Source: an uncultured Collinsella sp.
Lineage (GTDB): Bacteria; Actinomycetota; Coriobacteriia; Coriobacteriales; Coriobacteriaceae
Direction: 5' to 3'
Assembly: GCA_902492755.1 (NCBI GenBank)
Contig: CABUNB010000001.1
Location: forward strand, 1 to 64,000
DNA length: 64,000 nucleotides
Shown here piece after piece: positions 41,356 to 49,723 of this stretch (position 1 is the first letter of the stretch; each line of letters opens with the position of its first letter). The position numbers and the translations under genes were made by a program. Under the pieces are notes generated by a model. That model was given only the letters and a program-made list of their open reading frames with translations. It made no database searches and was not told the DNA's origin.

Positions 41356-42330
41356 TTAGCCAAGGATGCGGGCCATGCGTGCCTTAAACTCCGCGAGGAA
41401 ACGCGGGGCGTCCACGGTGAGCGCCACGAGCGCGCTCTTATCCGGATCGGACAGGCGGTGCTCGTCGCAAATGGTGCGGCCTCGGTACTCGCCCAGCAAG
41501 TCAACGCGCAGGTTACAGCCGAGCGCACCCACGAGCGTGGGATCAATCGCCACGGCAACCGCCAGCGGATCGTGCAGCGCGCAGCCGCCCAGGTAGGGCG
41601 CGTTCATTTCGTACGAACCGATATAGTGCTCGACCATGCTCGCAAACGCGCAGCCAGCCATAGTGCCCGAGCCCGTCCAGCCGGCAACGTCGCGGCGCGT
41701 GAGCACCACGCGGTGCGTCACATCCAAGCCCACCATGGTGAGCTTGCGACCTGAACGCAACACAGCGTCGGCCGCCTCGGGGTCGCCCGCCATGTTGGCC
41801 TCGGCGCCCGCGCTCACGTTGCCGGGCACGGTAAGCGCACCGCCCATCACGACCACGCGGCCGATAGACATCATCGCCGCCGCATCGCGCTCCAGGGCAA
41901 GTGCCAGGTTGGAGAGCGGACCGGTCGCCACGTAGATCAGATCGGGGCCATAAGTGCGCGCGGCATCAATCAGGTAATCGACCGCCGCGTTACCGTCGGC
42001 CGACGTCGCCCCCACCGGCTCGTACGGCGACGCGGGCACGCTTGCGCCGCCGATGCCGTTCTTGCCGTGAATGAGCGTGGTGGACGCCGGCGGTATATAG
42101 GGCTCAGTCGCCTTCATGGGACGATCGGCGCCCAGGTATACCGGCACCTCGGGGCGACCCAACAGGTCGAGCACCGCCAAGCAGTTGTGCGCCGACTGCT
42201 CGACGCGCACGTTGCCAAAGCACGTGGTGATGCCGACGAGCTCCACCTCGGGGCTCGCGATGGCATAGGCGAGCGCCATCGCATCATCCACACCCATATC
42301 CAGATCAAGGATCAGCTTCTTGGTTGCCAT
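41356..42330 (-). CDS. Nucleoside hydrolase (IunH family)
   Basis: A 324-aa cytoplasmic hydrolase that splits nucleosides into base and ribose. The Ca2+-binding Asp cluster is LDLDMGVDDAMAL at the N-terminus (usual form DTDPGxDDAxAL, so the second motif position is changed), with VATGPLSNLALAL and VVMGGA in the middle and a late His-Asp pair (GGCALHDPLAVA). Length is normal. It lies 30 bp after ribokinase on the same strand, forming a ribose-salvage pair. Specificity for purine or pyrimidine nucleosides cannot be read. Confidence 0.9.
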   Translation of the reverse strand: MATKKLILDLDMGVDDAMALAYAIASPEVELVGITTCFGNVRVEQSAHNCLAVLDLLGRPEVPVYLGADRPMKATEPYIPPASTTLIHGKNGIGGASVPASPYEPVGATSADGNAAVDYLIDAARTYGPDLIYVATGPLSNLALALERDAAAMMSIGRVVVMGGALTVPGNVSAGAEANMAGDPEAADAVLRSGRKLTMVGLDVTHRVVLTRRDVAGWTGSGTMAGCAFASMVEHYIGSYEMNAPYLGGCALHDPLAVAVAIDPTLVGALGCNLRVDLLGEYRGRTICDEHRLSDPDKSALVALTVDAPRFLAEFKARMARILG

Positions 42331-42360
42331 TGTTCTACTCCGCTTCTCCGTCTTTATCGT

Positions 42361-43323
42361 TTAACCAAACCAATGTTCAACTTCGGCACGCGTGGGAATT
42401 GATTGCTGAGCGCCCAGGCGCGACACCGTCACCGCCGAGGCGCGAGCGCCCGCCGCCATGCACTCAAAGAGCGGCAGGCCCTCCAGACGAGCCGCCGCCA
42501 ACGCGCCGATAAACGTATCGCCCGCGGCCGTGGTATCGACTACCGTACTCGAAAGCGCCGGCATGCGCAGCGGCTCACCGCCATCGCCGAGCGTAACCGA
42601 GCCGGCGCCGCCCAGCGTGATGACCGCAGCCCCGGCGCCCTTGTCGAGCAGCGCATTGAGCGCGGCGACGCAACTCGCATCATCCGTGGGCAGAATGCCC
42701 GTCAGCACCTGGCACTCGGTCTCGTTGGGGCAGACCAGATCGACCGCTGGCCACGCTCCTGCCGGCAGGTCGCAGGCGGGCGCCGGGTTAAAGATCGTAT
42801 AGAACCCCAGCTCGTGAGCGCAAGAGAGCGCCGCGGCCGTTGCCATCAGATCGCATTCGCCCTGGGCGATAAAGACGCCGCCAGCAGCCGGGGCAATCTC
42901 GCTGGCATCGCCGTCGAGCTCGTCGGCCACCAAGCGCCTCAGTGCGCGGGCAACGTCCTCGCCCGCAAGCGCATGGTTGGCGCCCGGCGACAGCACGATG
43001 CGGTTGTCGCTCTCACAGCGAATGATAGTCGCGGTACCGGTCTCCACGTCATCGCGACGCGCCACAAACTCAACGCCCACGCCGGCATCCTGGAGCCCTG
43101 CCACAAGCGCATCGCCAAAGGTATCGCGCCCAACAGCGCCGATCATGCACGTGCGCGCACCCATGCGCGCAGCAGCGACGGCCTGGTTAGCGCCCTTGCC
43201 ACCAGCGTTGGTGATAAAACCGCTGCCACCGACTGTCTCGCCCGCACGCGGCATGCGCTCGCACGCCACCGAAAGGTCCATGTTCATGCTGCCGAACACC
43301 GCAACGATGCTGTGATCCGCCAT
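42361..43323 (-). CDS. rbsK: Ribokinase
   Basis: A 320-aa PfkB-family kinase, D-ribose to ribose 5-phosphate. The substrate segment GSMNMDLSVACERMPRAGET at the N-terminus, NAGGKGANQAVAAARMGA and the anion-hole/catalytic motif DTTAAGDTFIGAL near the C-terminus are typical of RbsK. GAGGAGG precedes ATG 43323; the longer frame to 43452 crosses the promoter. Together with the nucleoside hydrolase it would feed nucleoside-derived ribose to the pentose phosphate pathway. An 18-bp palindrome sits at its promoter. Confidence 0.9.
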   Translation of the reverse strand: MADHSIVAVFGSMNMDLSVACERMPRAGETVGGSGFITNAGGKGANQAVAAARMGARTCMIGAVGRDTFGDALVAGLQDAGVGVEFVARRDDVETGTATIIRCESDNRIVLSPGANHALAGEDVARALRRLVADELDGDASEIAPAAGGVFIAQGECDLMATAAALSCAHELGFYTIFNPAPACDLPAGAWPAVDLVCPNETECQVLTGILPTDDASCVAALNALLDKGAGAAVITLGGAGSVTLGDGGEPLRMPALSSTVVDTTAAGDTFIGALAAARLEGLPLFECMAAGARASAVTVSRLGAQQSIPTRAEVEHWFG

Positions 43324-43388
43324 GGAAACCTCCTCGTCTTCAGGCTTTGCGCCCACCGTCGACCAACGATTGTGCACTCTCGCACCCC

Positions 43389-43417
43389 CTATAACTTTAG
43401 TCCACTTTGATGTGGAC
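43389..43417 (-). promoter_or_regulatory. Ribokinase promoter with palindromic operator
   Basis: GTCCAC and GTGGAC (43400-43417) form an inverted repeat across 6 bp. On the minus strand a -10-like TTATAG (43394-43389) lies 5 bp downstream, so a bound repressor would cover the -35 region. Confidence 0.4.
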
Positions 43418-43510
43418 GCGCGCTTGAGCTTGCGCCAGCAGCAAGCATTCACAGGGGCAGGCAGCTACAATGAATACGTGCTGATTATTCTCGTCATTGG
43501 ATGATGTTTT

Positions 43511-45727
43511 ATGGAACAATTCTCGCAATCGGGCTCGCGCGGTCGACGCCGCACGGGCAACGAGCCGGCGCCGCACGAACGCGTGAAGGGCGAGCGCCGT
43601 GCCAACGAGCCGCGACGCACCGCAAGCCCCCATCGCGCTTCTGCCAACAACGCGGGCCGCGCCAACACTCCCGCCGCGGAGCAGACGCCTGCTCGCCCCA
43701 AGTCCCGCTACATCCCTGCGCTCGACGGCCTGCGCACGCTTGCCGTCGTCGCGGTGGTGCTCTATCACCTCAACCTCACGTGGGCTCAGGGCGGCCTGCT
43801 TGGCGTCACGATCTTCTTTGTGCTTTCGGGCTATCTGATCACACGCCTGCTACTCAACGAAGTCGCTAAGACCGGCCGCATCGACCTTAAGAGCTTCTGG
43901 ATTCGCCGCATCCGTCGCCTGGTCCCCGCCGTGGTAACGGTAGTGTTTGTGACCTGCGCGCTGTGCACCATCTTTAACCACGTGATGCTCACCAAGATGC
44001 GCCCCGACATCCTGCCGTCGCTGCTGTTCTTCAACAACTGGTGGCAGATTGCCCAAAACGTCTCGTACTTCAACGCCCTGGGCGACCCCTCGCCGCTTAC
44101 GCACTTTTGGTCGCTCGCCATCGAGGAACAGTTCTACCTGGTTTGGCCCCCGCTGCTGCTCGCTATGGTATCCATGCACATGAGCAAGCCCAACACGCGC
44201 CGCGTGGTTCTGGGCCTGGCTGCTGTCTCCGCCATCGCCATGATGGTGCTCTATAACCCCGCCGCCGACCCCAGCCGCGTGTACTACGGCACCGACACCC
44301 GCGTGTTCTCGCTGCTGCTGGGCGCCTGGATGGCCTTTATCCCCGATTGCGACCTGGCGCCGGTGCGTCTCGCTCGTCGTTTGGGGCTCAATCGCCTGGC
44401 TGGCGCCGCCAAGCACGGCAGGAACGCCGAGGGCAAGCTTGGCGAGAAGGCCGACAACGCAGCCGAGACCGTCCCGGCACAGCCGAGCGCCCTCGTGCGC
44501 TTTTGGTCCTCGCCCGCATCCATCGATGTGCTGGGCGTCGTGGGTCTGGTTGGCCTTGCCGCCATGGTCGCGCTCACCAACGGCTACACCGCGTTCCAGT
44601 ATCGCGGCGGCACGCTGTTATGCTCCATCCTCACGCTCATGGTCATCGCGGCCTGTGTGCAGCCCCAGGGAATGGTTGCCCGCGCACTGTCCGCCGAGCC
44701 GCTCGTGTGGGTTGGCAAACGCTCGTACAGCATCTACTTGTGGCACTATCCGCTACTGTTGCTCATGAACCCGGTCGCCAACATCAACGATACGCCGTGG
44801 TGGCAGTACATTTTGCAGGTGTTGTTGGTGGTCGCCGTGGCCGAATGCTCATATCGCTTTATCGAGACGCCGTTTAGAAAGGGCGCCTTTGGGCGCACCG
44901 TATCCGAGTTCCGCGACGGCACCACCACGCCCACCAACTGGGTGCGCGCGCACGTCCCTGTCTGCGCAGCCTGCGCTGTCGTGTTGGTCGTTGCGCTGGG
45001 CGGCCTGGTCTTTGTGCCCGAGACGTCTGCACTGAGCGGTGAGGGCGCCGAAGTCCTCAACAAGGAAGCCAAGAACACCGCGCCAACGGACCAACAGGCA
45101 GCCGACGACACCGACAAGGACAACGACGGCTTCCCCGATGGCTCCTACGACCTGCTGATGATCGGTGACTCCGTGTCGCTGCGCGCCGTCGATTCCTTTG
45201 ACGGCGTGTTCCCCCACAGTCACATCGATGCCGAAAAGGGCCGCCAGTTTGATGCGGGCCGCGCGACATTTGAGGGCTATCTCCAACAGAACCTTGCCGG
45301 CAAGATCGTGGTCTTTGCGCTGGGAACCAATGGCTTGGTAACCGACGACCAGATCGACGCCATCATGGCCGATGCAGGAGATAAGCGTATTGTGGTGTTT
45401 GTGAACACGCGCAGCCCGCAGCCGTGGGTTGGCTCTACCAACCAGGCCATCGCCAACGCCGCCACGCGCTACAAGAACGTGCGCGTTATCGACTGGTACG
45501 GATACAGTGCCAATCGCAACGACCTGTTCGATGGCGATGGCACGCACCTGTCGACCACTGGCGTGACTGAGTACCTCAACTTGATCCACGATGCAGTCAA
45601 GAAGGACCTGCCCGTGCATCCCGAGGATCACGTCAACGATCCGCAGCCGGCGGCCGTCAAGTCTGCCACCGACGCGCTCGTCAATGCGCTCGCTCTCAAG
45701 CCGCACAAGCTGGGCACCGACAAGTAA
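43511..45727 (+). CDS. OatA-type acyltransferase with SGNH domain
   Basis: A 738-aa membrane enzyme likely to O-acetylate a cell-wall polymer outside the membrane. A basic N-terminus of about 65 residues precedes an acyltransferase-3 domain (YIPALDGLRTLAVVAVVLYH, FWIRRIRRLVPA) with about ten helices, then an extracytoplasmic SGNH hydrolase-like domain with GDSVSLRA (Ser about 554) and the late DGTHLSTTG holding the Asp and His. An insert of about 70 charged residues interrupts the membrane domain near residue 290. The architecture is that of OatA peptidoglycan O-acetyltransferases, but wall teichoic or exopolysaccharide targets are possible. Confidence 0.88.
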   Translation: MEQFSQSGSRGRRRTGNEPAPHERVKGERRANEPRRTASPHRASANNAGRANTPAAEQTPARPKSRYIPALDGLRTLAVVAVVLYHLNLTWAQGGLLGVTIFFVLSGYLITRLLLNEVAKTGRIDLKSFWIRRIRRLVPAVVTVVFVTCALCTIFNHVMLTKMRPDILPSLLFFNNWWQIAQNVSYFNALGDPSPLTHFWSLAIEEQFYLVWPPLLLAMVSMHMSKPNTRRVVLGLAAVSAIAMMVLYNPAADPSRVYYGTDTRVFSLLLGAWMAFIPDCDLAPVRLARRLGLNRLAGAAKHGRNAEGKLGEKADNAAETVPAQPSALVRFWSSPASIDVLGVVGLVGLAAMVALTNGYTAFQYRGGTLLCSILTLMVIAACVQPQGMVARALSAEPLVWVGKRSYSIYLWHYPLLLLMNPVANINDTPWWQYILQVLLVVAVAECSYRFIETPFRKGAFGRTVSEFRDGTTTPTNWVRAHVPVCAACAVVLVVALGGLVFVPETSALSGEGAEVLNKEAKNTAPTDQQAADDTDKDNDGFPDGSYDLLMIGDSVSLRAVDSFDGVFPHSHIDAEKGRQFDAGRATFEGYLQQNLAGKIVVFALGTNGLVTDDQIDAIMADAGDKRIVVFVNTRSPQPWVGSTNQAIANAATRYKNVRVIDWYGYSANRNDLFDGDGTHLSTTGVTEYLNLIHDAVKKDLPVHPEDHVNDPQPAAVKSATDALVNALALKPHKLGTDK

Positions 45728-45750
45728 CCTGCAGCGCAAACTTCCCACAT

Positions 45751-45792
45751 CCGGAGGGGGGGGGTGCCCGCCACGGCAGACACCCCCTCCGG
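45751..45792 (+). terminator. GC-rich hairpin after the acyltransferase gene
   Basis: CCGGAGGGGG and CCCCCTCCGG pair around a GTGCCCGCCACGGCAGACAC-like loop, 23 bp after the stop codon. No T tract follows. Confidence 0.55.
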
Positions 45793-45964
45793 CAGTTAGG
45801 AACGTTCCTTATGTGCCGGCACCTAGGGACACTCCTGGCACAGCCGAGGAACGCCCTCCTTGCGACCGAATTCTGGGCGCCTCGCCACCCCGAGCGTTGT
45901 TTCCAAGCCCACACCCGCAGCAAACAACCCAAAATCACTCTTTTCGAGCCGACTCCAAGAGGTC

Positions 45965-46194
45965 GTGGACAAAAAGTGGCAAATATGAGTACTGTTACCG
46001 TTTTAGTAGCAGGCAAAACCACCCAAAATGGCGCTCATGCGGTAGCGCGCGAGCCTTCCAGTTGACCAGAATGGCCGGCTTAGGACTTGGAGACCCGCTT
46101 TTAATAAACAGATTCTTAACTATGTTCATTATTTTCTTGGTCGTAAATGCTATCGGCCAGACAACAGTACTCATATTTGGCATTATTTGTCCAC
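45965..46194. mobile_element. MITE-like element with about 33-bp terminal inverted repeats
   Basis: The ends 45965-45997 and 46162-46194 are inverted repeats starting GTGGACAAA and sharing CAAATATGAGTACTGTT, with three mismatches in 32 bp. The 164 bp between encode no credible protein. No transposase is present. The rest of the 549-bp gap 45728-46276 holds terminators and a degenerate GGACACTC/GCCGGCAC repeat. Confidence 0.55.
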
Positions 46195-46228
46195 TCACAT
46201 ATTACTAACCCCCTATAACAGGCAAAAT

Positions 46229-46257
46229 ACAGGCCGCAACCCATGGCAGCGGCCTGT
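46229..46257 (-). terminator. Terminator of the magnesium operon
   Basis: ACAGGCCGC and GCGGCCTGT pair perfectly over 9 bp with an 11-nt loop, and TATTTT follows on the minus strand. It is 19 bp after the transporter stop codon. Confidence 0.75.
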
Positions 46258-46276
46258 TTGGAGTCCAAAAGAGGCG

Positions 46277-47539
46277 CTAAGCGCTGTAACCCATCGCCTG
46301 TAGAACAAACATGACGACCGTCAGCACCGTAATCACACCGATAGTCGCCCAAGTGAGCACATTCCACACGCGGCCGTTGCGGTTGGCACCCATAATGTGA
46401 CGGTCAGCGGCAATAACCACCTGGAACACCAGAACCACGGGCAGCAGCACGCCATTGATGACCTGCGAGGTCATCATAATCTGGAACAGATCGACGCCGG
46501 GCATAAGCACCAGCACGGCAGAGATGCCGATGATGGCCGTAATGATGCCGCGATAGACCGGGGCCTCGTCCCAGCTGCGATCGGCACCGCGCTCCCAGCC
46601 AAATGCCTCGCAGATAGCGCTCGACGTAACGCCCGGCAGCACGCAGGCAGCCAAGAAACTCGCCGCGACCAGGCCCGAGGCAAACAGTACCGTAGACCAC
46701 TGACCCGCAATAGGCTCCAGCGCGCGGGCAGCATCGGCAGCATCGCTAATCTGAATACCCGCCGGGAACAGCACCGTACCGGTCGTAATGATAATAAAGC
46801 CGGCAATGACATCAGCGGCAAGCGAGCCGCTCACGGTATCGATGCGCTGCAGCACGATATCGTCCTCGCCCGCGTTCTTATCGACCACGTTGTTCTGCGC
46901 CAAAAAGATCATCCACGGCGCGATGGTGGTACCGATCGTTGCGACCACGAGCGACACGTAGCTGGGGTCATTTTGAATGTTAGGCACGACCAGGTCGACC
47001 GCGACCTCACCCCAGTTGGGGCCAGCCATAAACGCGGCGACGATATAGGTCACGAACACGCAACTCACCAGCAGTAGAATCTTCTCGATGCGCTGGAAAC
47101 TACCCGACATGGTAAGCATCCATACCAGCAGCGCCACCAACGGCACCGAGATGCTCGCCGGCACGCCAAAGAGAGCAAGACCGCTGGCGATGCCCGCAAA
47201 CTCCGAAATGGTCACAGCCGTGTTGGCGATCAACAGCGCCGCCATAGCAAGTACACTCTTGCGCACGCCAAAGCGCTCGCGAATGAGCGATGCCAGGCCC
47301 TTACCCGTGACGCAGCCGCAGCGCGCCGCGGTCTCCTGCGTCACGATGAGCAGCACAGTCATGACGGGAAGCATCCAGAGCATCTTGTAGCCATAGCTGG
47401 CGCCCGCACTGGAATACGTTGCAATGCCGCCGGCGTCATTGCCCGAAAGCGCCGCCAGCAGACCGGGACCCATAGCGCCAAAGATGGCCGCGATGGTCAG
47501 CTTTTGCTTGGTGCCCGACTTTTGCTTGGTATTTTGCAC
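46277..47539 (-). CDS. Nramp-related magnesium transporter (NRMT)
   Basis: A 420-aa SLC11/Nramp-fold membrane protein. The metal site differs from Mn/Fe Nramps: the TM1 motif DPGN reads DAGG (residues 35-38, Asp kept, Asn replaced by Gly), and the TM6 Met of the MPH motif is Ala (TTIAPWM, Ala 207). Those two substitutions define the NRMT branch characterised structurally in Eggerthella lenta, also a coriobacterium, which carries Mg2+ and not only transition metals. The start is GTG at 47539, with AGGTGG upstream, 8 nt after the MgtE-like stop codon. Often auto-named mntH, which is probably misleading here. Confidence 0.88.
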   Translation of the reverse strand: MQNTKQKSGTKQKLTIAAIFGAMGPGLLAALSGNDAGGIATYSSAGASYGYKMLWMLPVMTVLLIVTQETAARCGCVTGKGLASLIRERFGVRKSVLAMAALLIANTAVTISEFAGIASGLALFGVPASISVPLVALLVWMLTMSGSFQRIEKILLLVSCVFVTYIVAAFMAGPNWGEVAVDLVVPNIQNDPSYVSLVVATIGTTIAPWMIFLAQNNVVDKNAGEDDIVLQRIDTVSGSLAADVIAGFIIITTGTVLFPAGIQISDAADAARALEPIAGQWSTVLFASGLVAASFLAACVLPGVTSSAICEAFGWERGADRSWDEAPVYRGIITAIIGISAVLVLMPGVDLFQIMMTSQVINGVLLPVVLVFQVVIAADRHIMGANRNGRVWNVLTWATIGVITVLTVVMFVLQAMGYSA

Positions 47540-47547
47540 GCGACCAC

Positions 47548-49392
47548 CTAACCCATGACTGACATGGCGAGCAGCACCGCGGCGATGCAATACGCCACAC
47601 ACGAGATCATGACGGCAATGACGTTCATGGCGGTGCCCGACGTGTTGAGGTCATGCTCGTCACGCCAGAACAGCACCATCAGGTAAATCACGGCGCTCAT
47701 GTTGCCAACCAGGCAAATGATGGCAGCGATATTAAAGCACCCGGTAAAGAGTTGCTCCTCAAACATGGGCGCATCGGGGAATGCAGCGGTGCGCACCAGC
47801 TGGGCGCACAGGTAGGTCACGAGTGACAGAATCAGGCCCATGCCCGTGCTCTGGAAGAAGAACCCCAGATACGGCTTGGGCTCGTCGTCGTGACCGTCAT
47901 ACTCCAGGAAGTAGTTCTTGACGAACGACACCATGCGCGAGGCCGCCAGCAGCACGAGCGGCATGGCGCACATGGGGAACACCACCAGATGCGCGGAGCC
48001 GAGCGCCGTTCCCAGTACGGTCGCCATGATGCACGACGCGATGCCCCATACAACAACCCAGTACTGGCGATGCACGAACCAGCTGAGCACGTTCGTCGAG
48101 TCGTCCGACGCGCTGTCGCCCGAGCCGACACCGGCGATCTGCAGGTCCTCCTGATGCTCCTCGGCGATAACGTCCATGGCGTCGTCGAAGGTTACAATAC
48201 CCAGGATGTGGCGGTTCTCGTCGCAGACGGGGATAGCGACCAGGTCATACTTGGTCATCTCGTCCGTTACGTCTTCCTGGTCCTCGTCGGGCGACACGTA
48301 GACCAGGTCGCGATAGGCCAGCTGACCCAGCGTGGCGTCGCGATCGGCTACGATCAGCGTGCGCAGCGAAAGCACACCGGTCAGCATGCCGCTCGGATCC
48401 TCGGTATAGACGTAGTAGACGCTCTCGAAGTCCTCGTCGAGCTCGCGAATCGCCTCGATGGCGTCACCGACCGTTGCCGTGGCGGGCAGGGAGACAAACT
48501 CCGAGGTCATGATGCGGCCGGCGGTGTTGTCCTCATACCCCAGCAGGTTACGAATCGCCTTCTCCTCCTTGACGCCCATCAGGCGCAGGAGCTTCTCGGC
48601 CTTCTCATAATCGAGCTCGTCGATCAGGTCGGCAGCGTCGTCCGGGTCCATCATGGCCAGCATCGACGATGCGTCCGTGTCGGACAGGCCCTCGAGCATC
48701 TCGGTCATAAGCTCGTCGTCATCGAACTCCGAGATGGCCTCGGCGGCCTGGGCAGTATCGAGCTGCGCAAACACCTGCGCACGTAGGCGCGGGTCGAGCT
48801 GCTCGATAATGTCGGCGATATCGGCAGGGTGCAGCTCGCCGAGCGTCTTGTGCGACACCGAGAGTTGAATGTTCTTGGTCGAGCGGTCGAGCAGGTCCAT
48901 GTAGGACCAAGCGATGATATCCTCGCTGAGCGGCTTGCCCAGGTGCTTCATAAAGCCTTCGACGATATGCTCGAGCGCGGGGCTGATGGCGCGTAGCAGA
49001 CCGCGGGCACCGACCTCGGCACCCAACAGGCGCAGCTGGTTTTCGCCCGACATGGAAAACTTGATGTCGTTGACGCGCACGACCTTCATGCCCTGCGTGT
49101 CGACGATCTGCTTGTTGAGCACGTCGCGCGCCAGCAGGAGCTCGGTCGGCTGCAGGTACGAAAAACGGATTTCGGTGGCCGACGTCTTAAGGTGTACACC
49201 CGTCTCGTCGATACGGTCGACCCATTTGCGCCAGCTGATCATAAACGGCGTCTTGCCGGGGCCGCGGAACGCGAGCGACGTCACGTGCGGAAAAACTTCG
49301 CCGGTAGCAATGCCAAAATCGTTGACCACGCCGAGCTTTTCGCCGTCGACGTCCAAGACCGGCAATTTGAGCATCTCACTCAGATAATTCAA
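47548..49392 (-). CDS. MgtE-like CBS-domain membrane protein
   Basis: A 614-aa protein. In order: an N-terminal PRC-barrel-like domain (LSEMLKLPVLDVDGEKLG), an MgtE-type N superhelix (about 170-310, acidic DDDELMTEMLEGLSD), paired CBS domains (about 315-440) and five hydrophobic segments. The membrane part lacks the usual MgtE pore signature near GNxGTQ, so transport by this protein alone is uncertain; the N and CBS domains are known Mg2+ sensors. Translation appears to start at TTG (49392) with GGGGAG upstream; PRC consensus begins at LSEML, supporting this start. It may gate the NRMT transporter encoded 8 nt downstream. Confidence 0.8.
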   Translation of the reverse strand: MNYLSEMLKLPVLDVDGEKLGVVNDFGIATGEVFPHVTSLAFRGPGKTPFMISWRKWVDRIDETGVHLKTSATEIRFSYLQPTELLLARDVLNKQIVDTQGMKVVRVNDIKFSMSGENQLRLLGAEVGARGLLRAISPALEHIVEGFMKHLGKPLSEDIIAWSYMDLLDRSTKNIQLSVSHKTLGELHPADIADIIEQLDPRLRAQVFAQLDTAQAAEAISEFDDDELMTEMLEGLSDTDASSMLAMMDPDDAADLIDELDYEKAEKLLRLMGVKEEKAIRNLLGYEDNTAGRIMTSEFVSLPATATVGDAIEAIRELDEDFESVYYVYTEDPSGMLTGVLSLRTLIVADRDATLGQLAYRDLVYVSPDEDQEDVTDEMTKYDLVAIPVCDENRHILGIVTFDDAMDVIAEEHQEDLQIAGVGSGDSASDDSTNVLSWFVHRQYWVVVWGIASCIMATVLGTALGSAHLVVFPMCAMPLVLLAASRMVSFVKNYFLEYDGHDDEPKPYLGFFFQSTGMGLILSLVTYLCAQLVRTAAFPDAPMFEEQLFTGCFNIAAIICLVGNMSAVIYLMVLFWRDEHDLNTSGTAMNVIAVMISCVAYCIAAVLLAMSVMG

Positions 49393-49408
49393 TGGTGCTC
49401 CCCATCAT
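49376..49408 (-). CDS. Possible 10-codon upstream ORF overlapping the MgtE-like start
   Basis: ATG ATG at 49408-49403, with GGAGGAA upstream, encodes MMGSTIELSE and ends in TGA at 49378-49376, out of frame with and overlapping the TTG start at 49392. It could couple or compete with initiation of the transporter gene. It may also be chance. Confidence 0.35.
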   Translation of the reverse strand: MMGSTIELSE

Positions 49409-49415
49409 TATTCCT

Positions 49416-49550
49416 CCGGACGCGGCCGCGCGTGCGGCGTCCGGGGGCTTCTGGATATGTATACGCATGCGCGGGCGGCACGCCGCTCGACGCTTACACC
49501 CCGTGCACGCGCAGAAAGCACCTGCATGGGGTCATCGACTGTATGGTCGA
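49416..49550 (-). promoter_or_regulatory. Structured leader of the magnesium operon
   Basis: There are three inverted repeats: 49416-49444 (arms CCGGACGC/GCGTCCGG, ending just before the RBS), 49499-49531 (CCCCGTGCA/TGCATGGGG) and 49535-49550 (TCGAC/GTCGA). I could not match it to the M-box (ykoK) or yybP-ykoY consensus. The remaining 49551-49684 shows no gene. Confidence 0.45.
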
Positions 49551-49684
49551 GGTTTGGATTTCACCTGTAACCTTTCTCTTGACCCTCATTAACCGCAGTA
49601 ACTATAGCATCAGCATCGCGCTGCGGCACCGAATTTATGCGCTGCACATTGCAGGCATACCAAACACTGACGTATCCGTGACAT

Positions 49685-49723
49685 AGTCATTGGGGACGTT
49701 CTTAAACGACTACCCAATGACTA
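49685..49723. repeat. GTCCCCAATGA-type repeat unit
   Basis: AGTCATTGGGGACGTTCTTA followed by AACGACTACCCAATGACTA. Its last three bases are the stop codon of the gene at 49721 (minus strand). Confidence 0.7.

Noticed and set aside
46277..47539. Manganese transporter MntH
   Set aside because: The two residues that select transition metals (TM1 Asn, TM6 Met) are replaced.
49416..49600. M-box or yybP-ykoY riboswitch before the MgtE-like gene
   Set aside because: The hairpins are visible, but I could not align the conserved M-box or yybP-ykoY core sequences.
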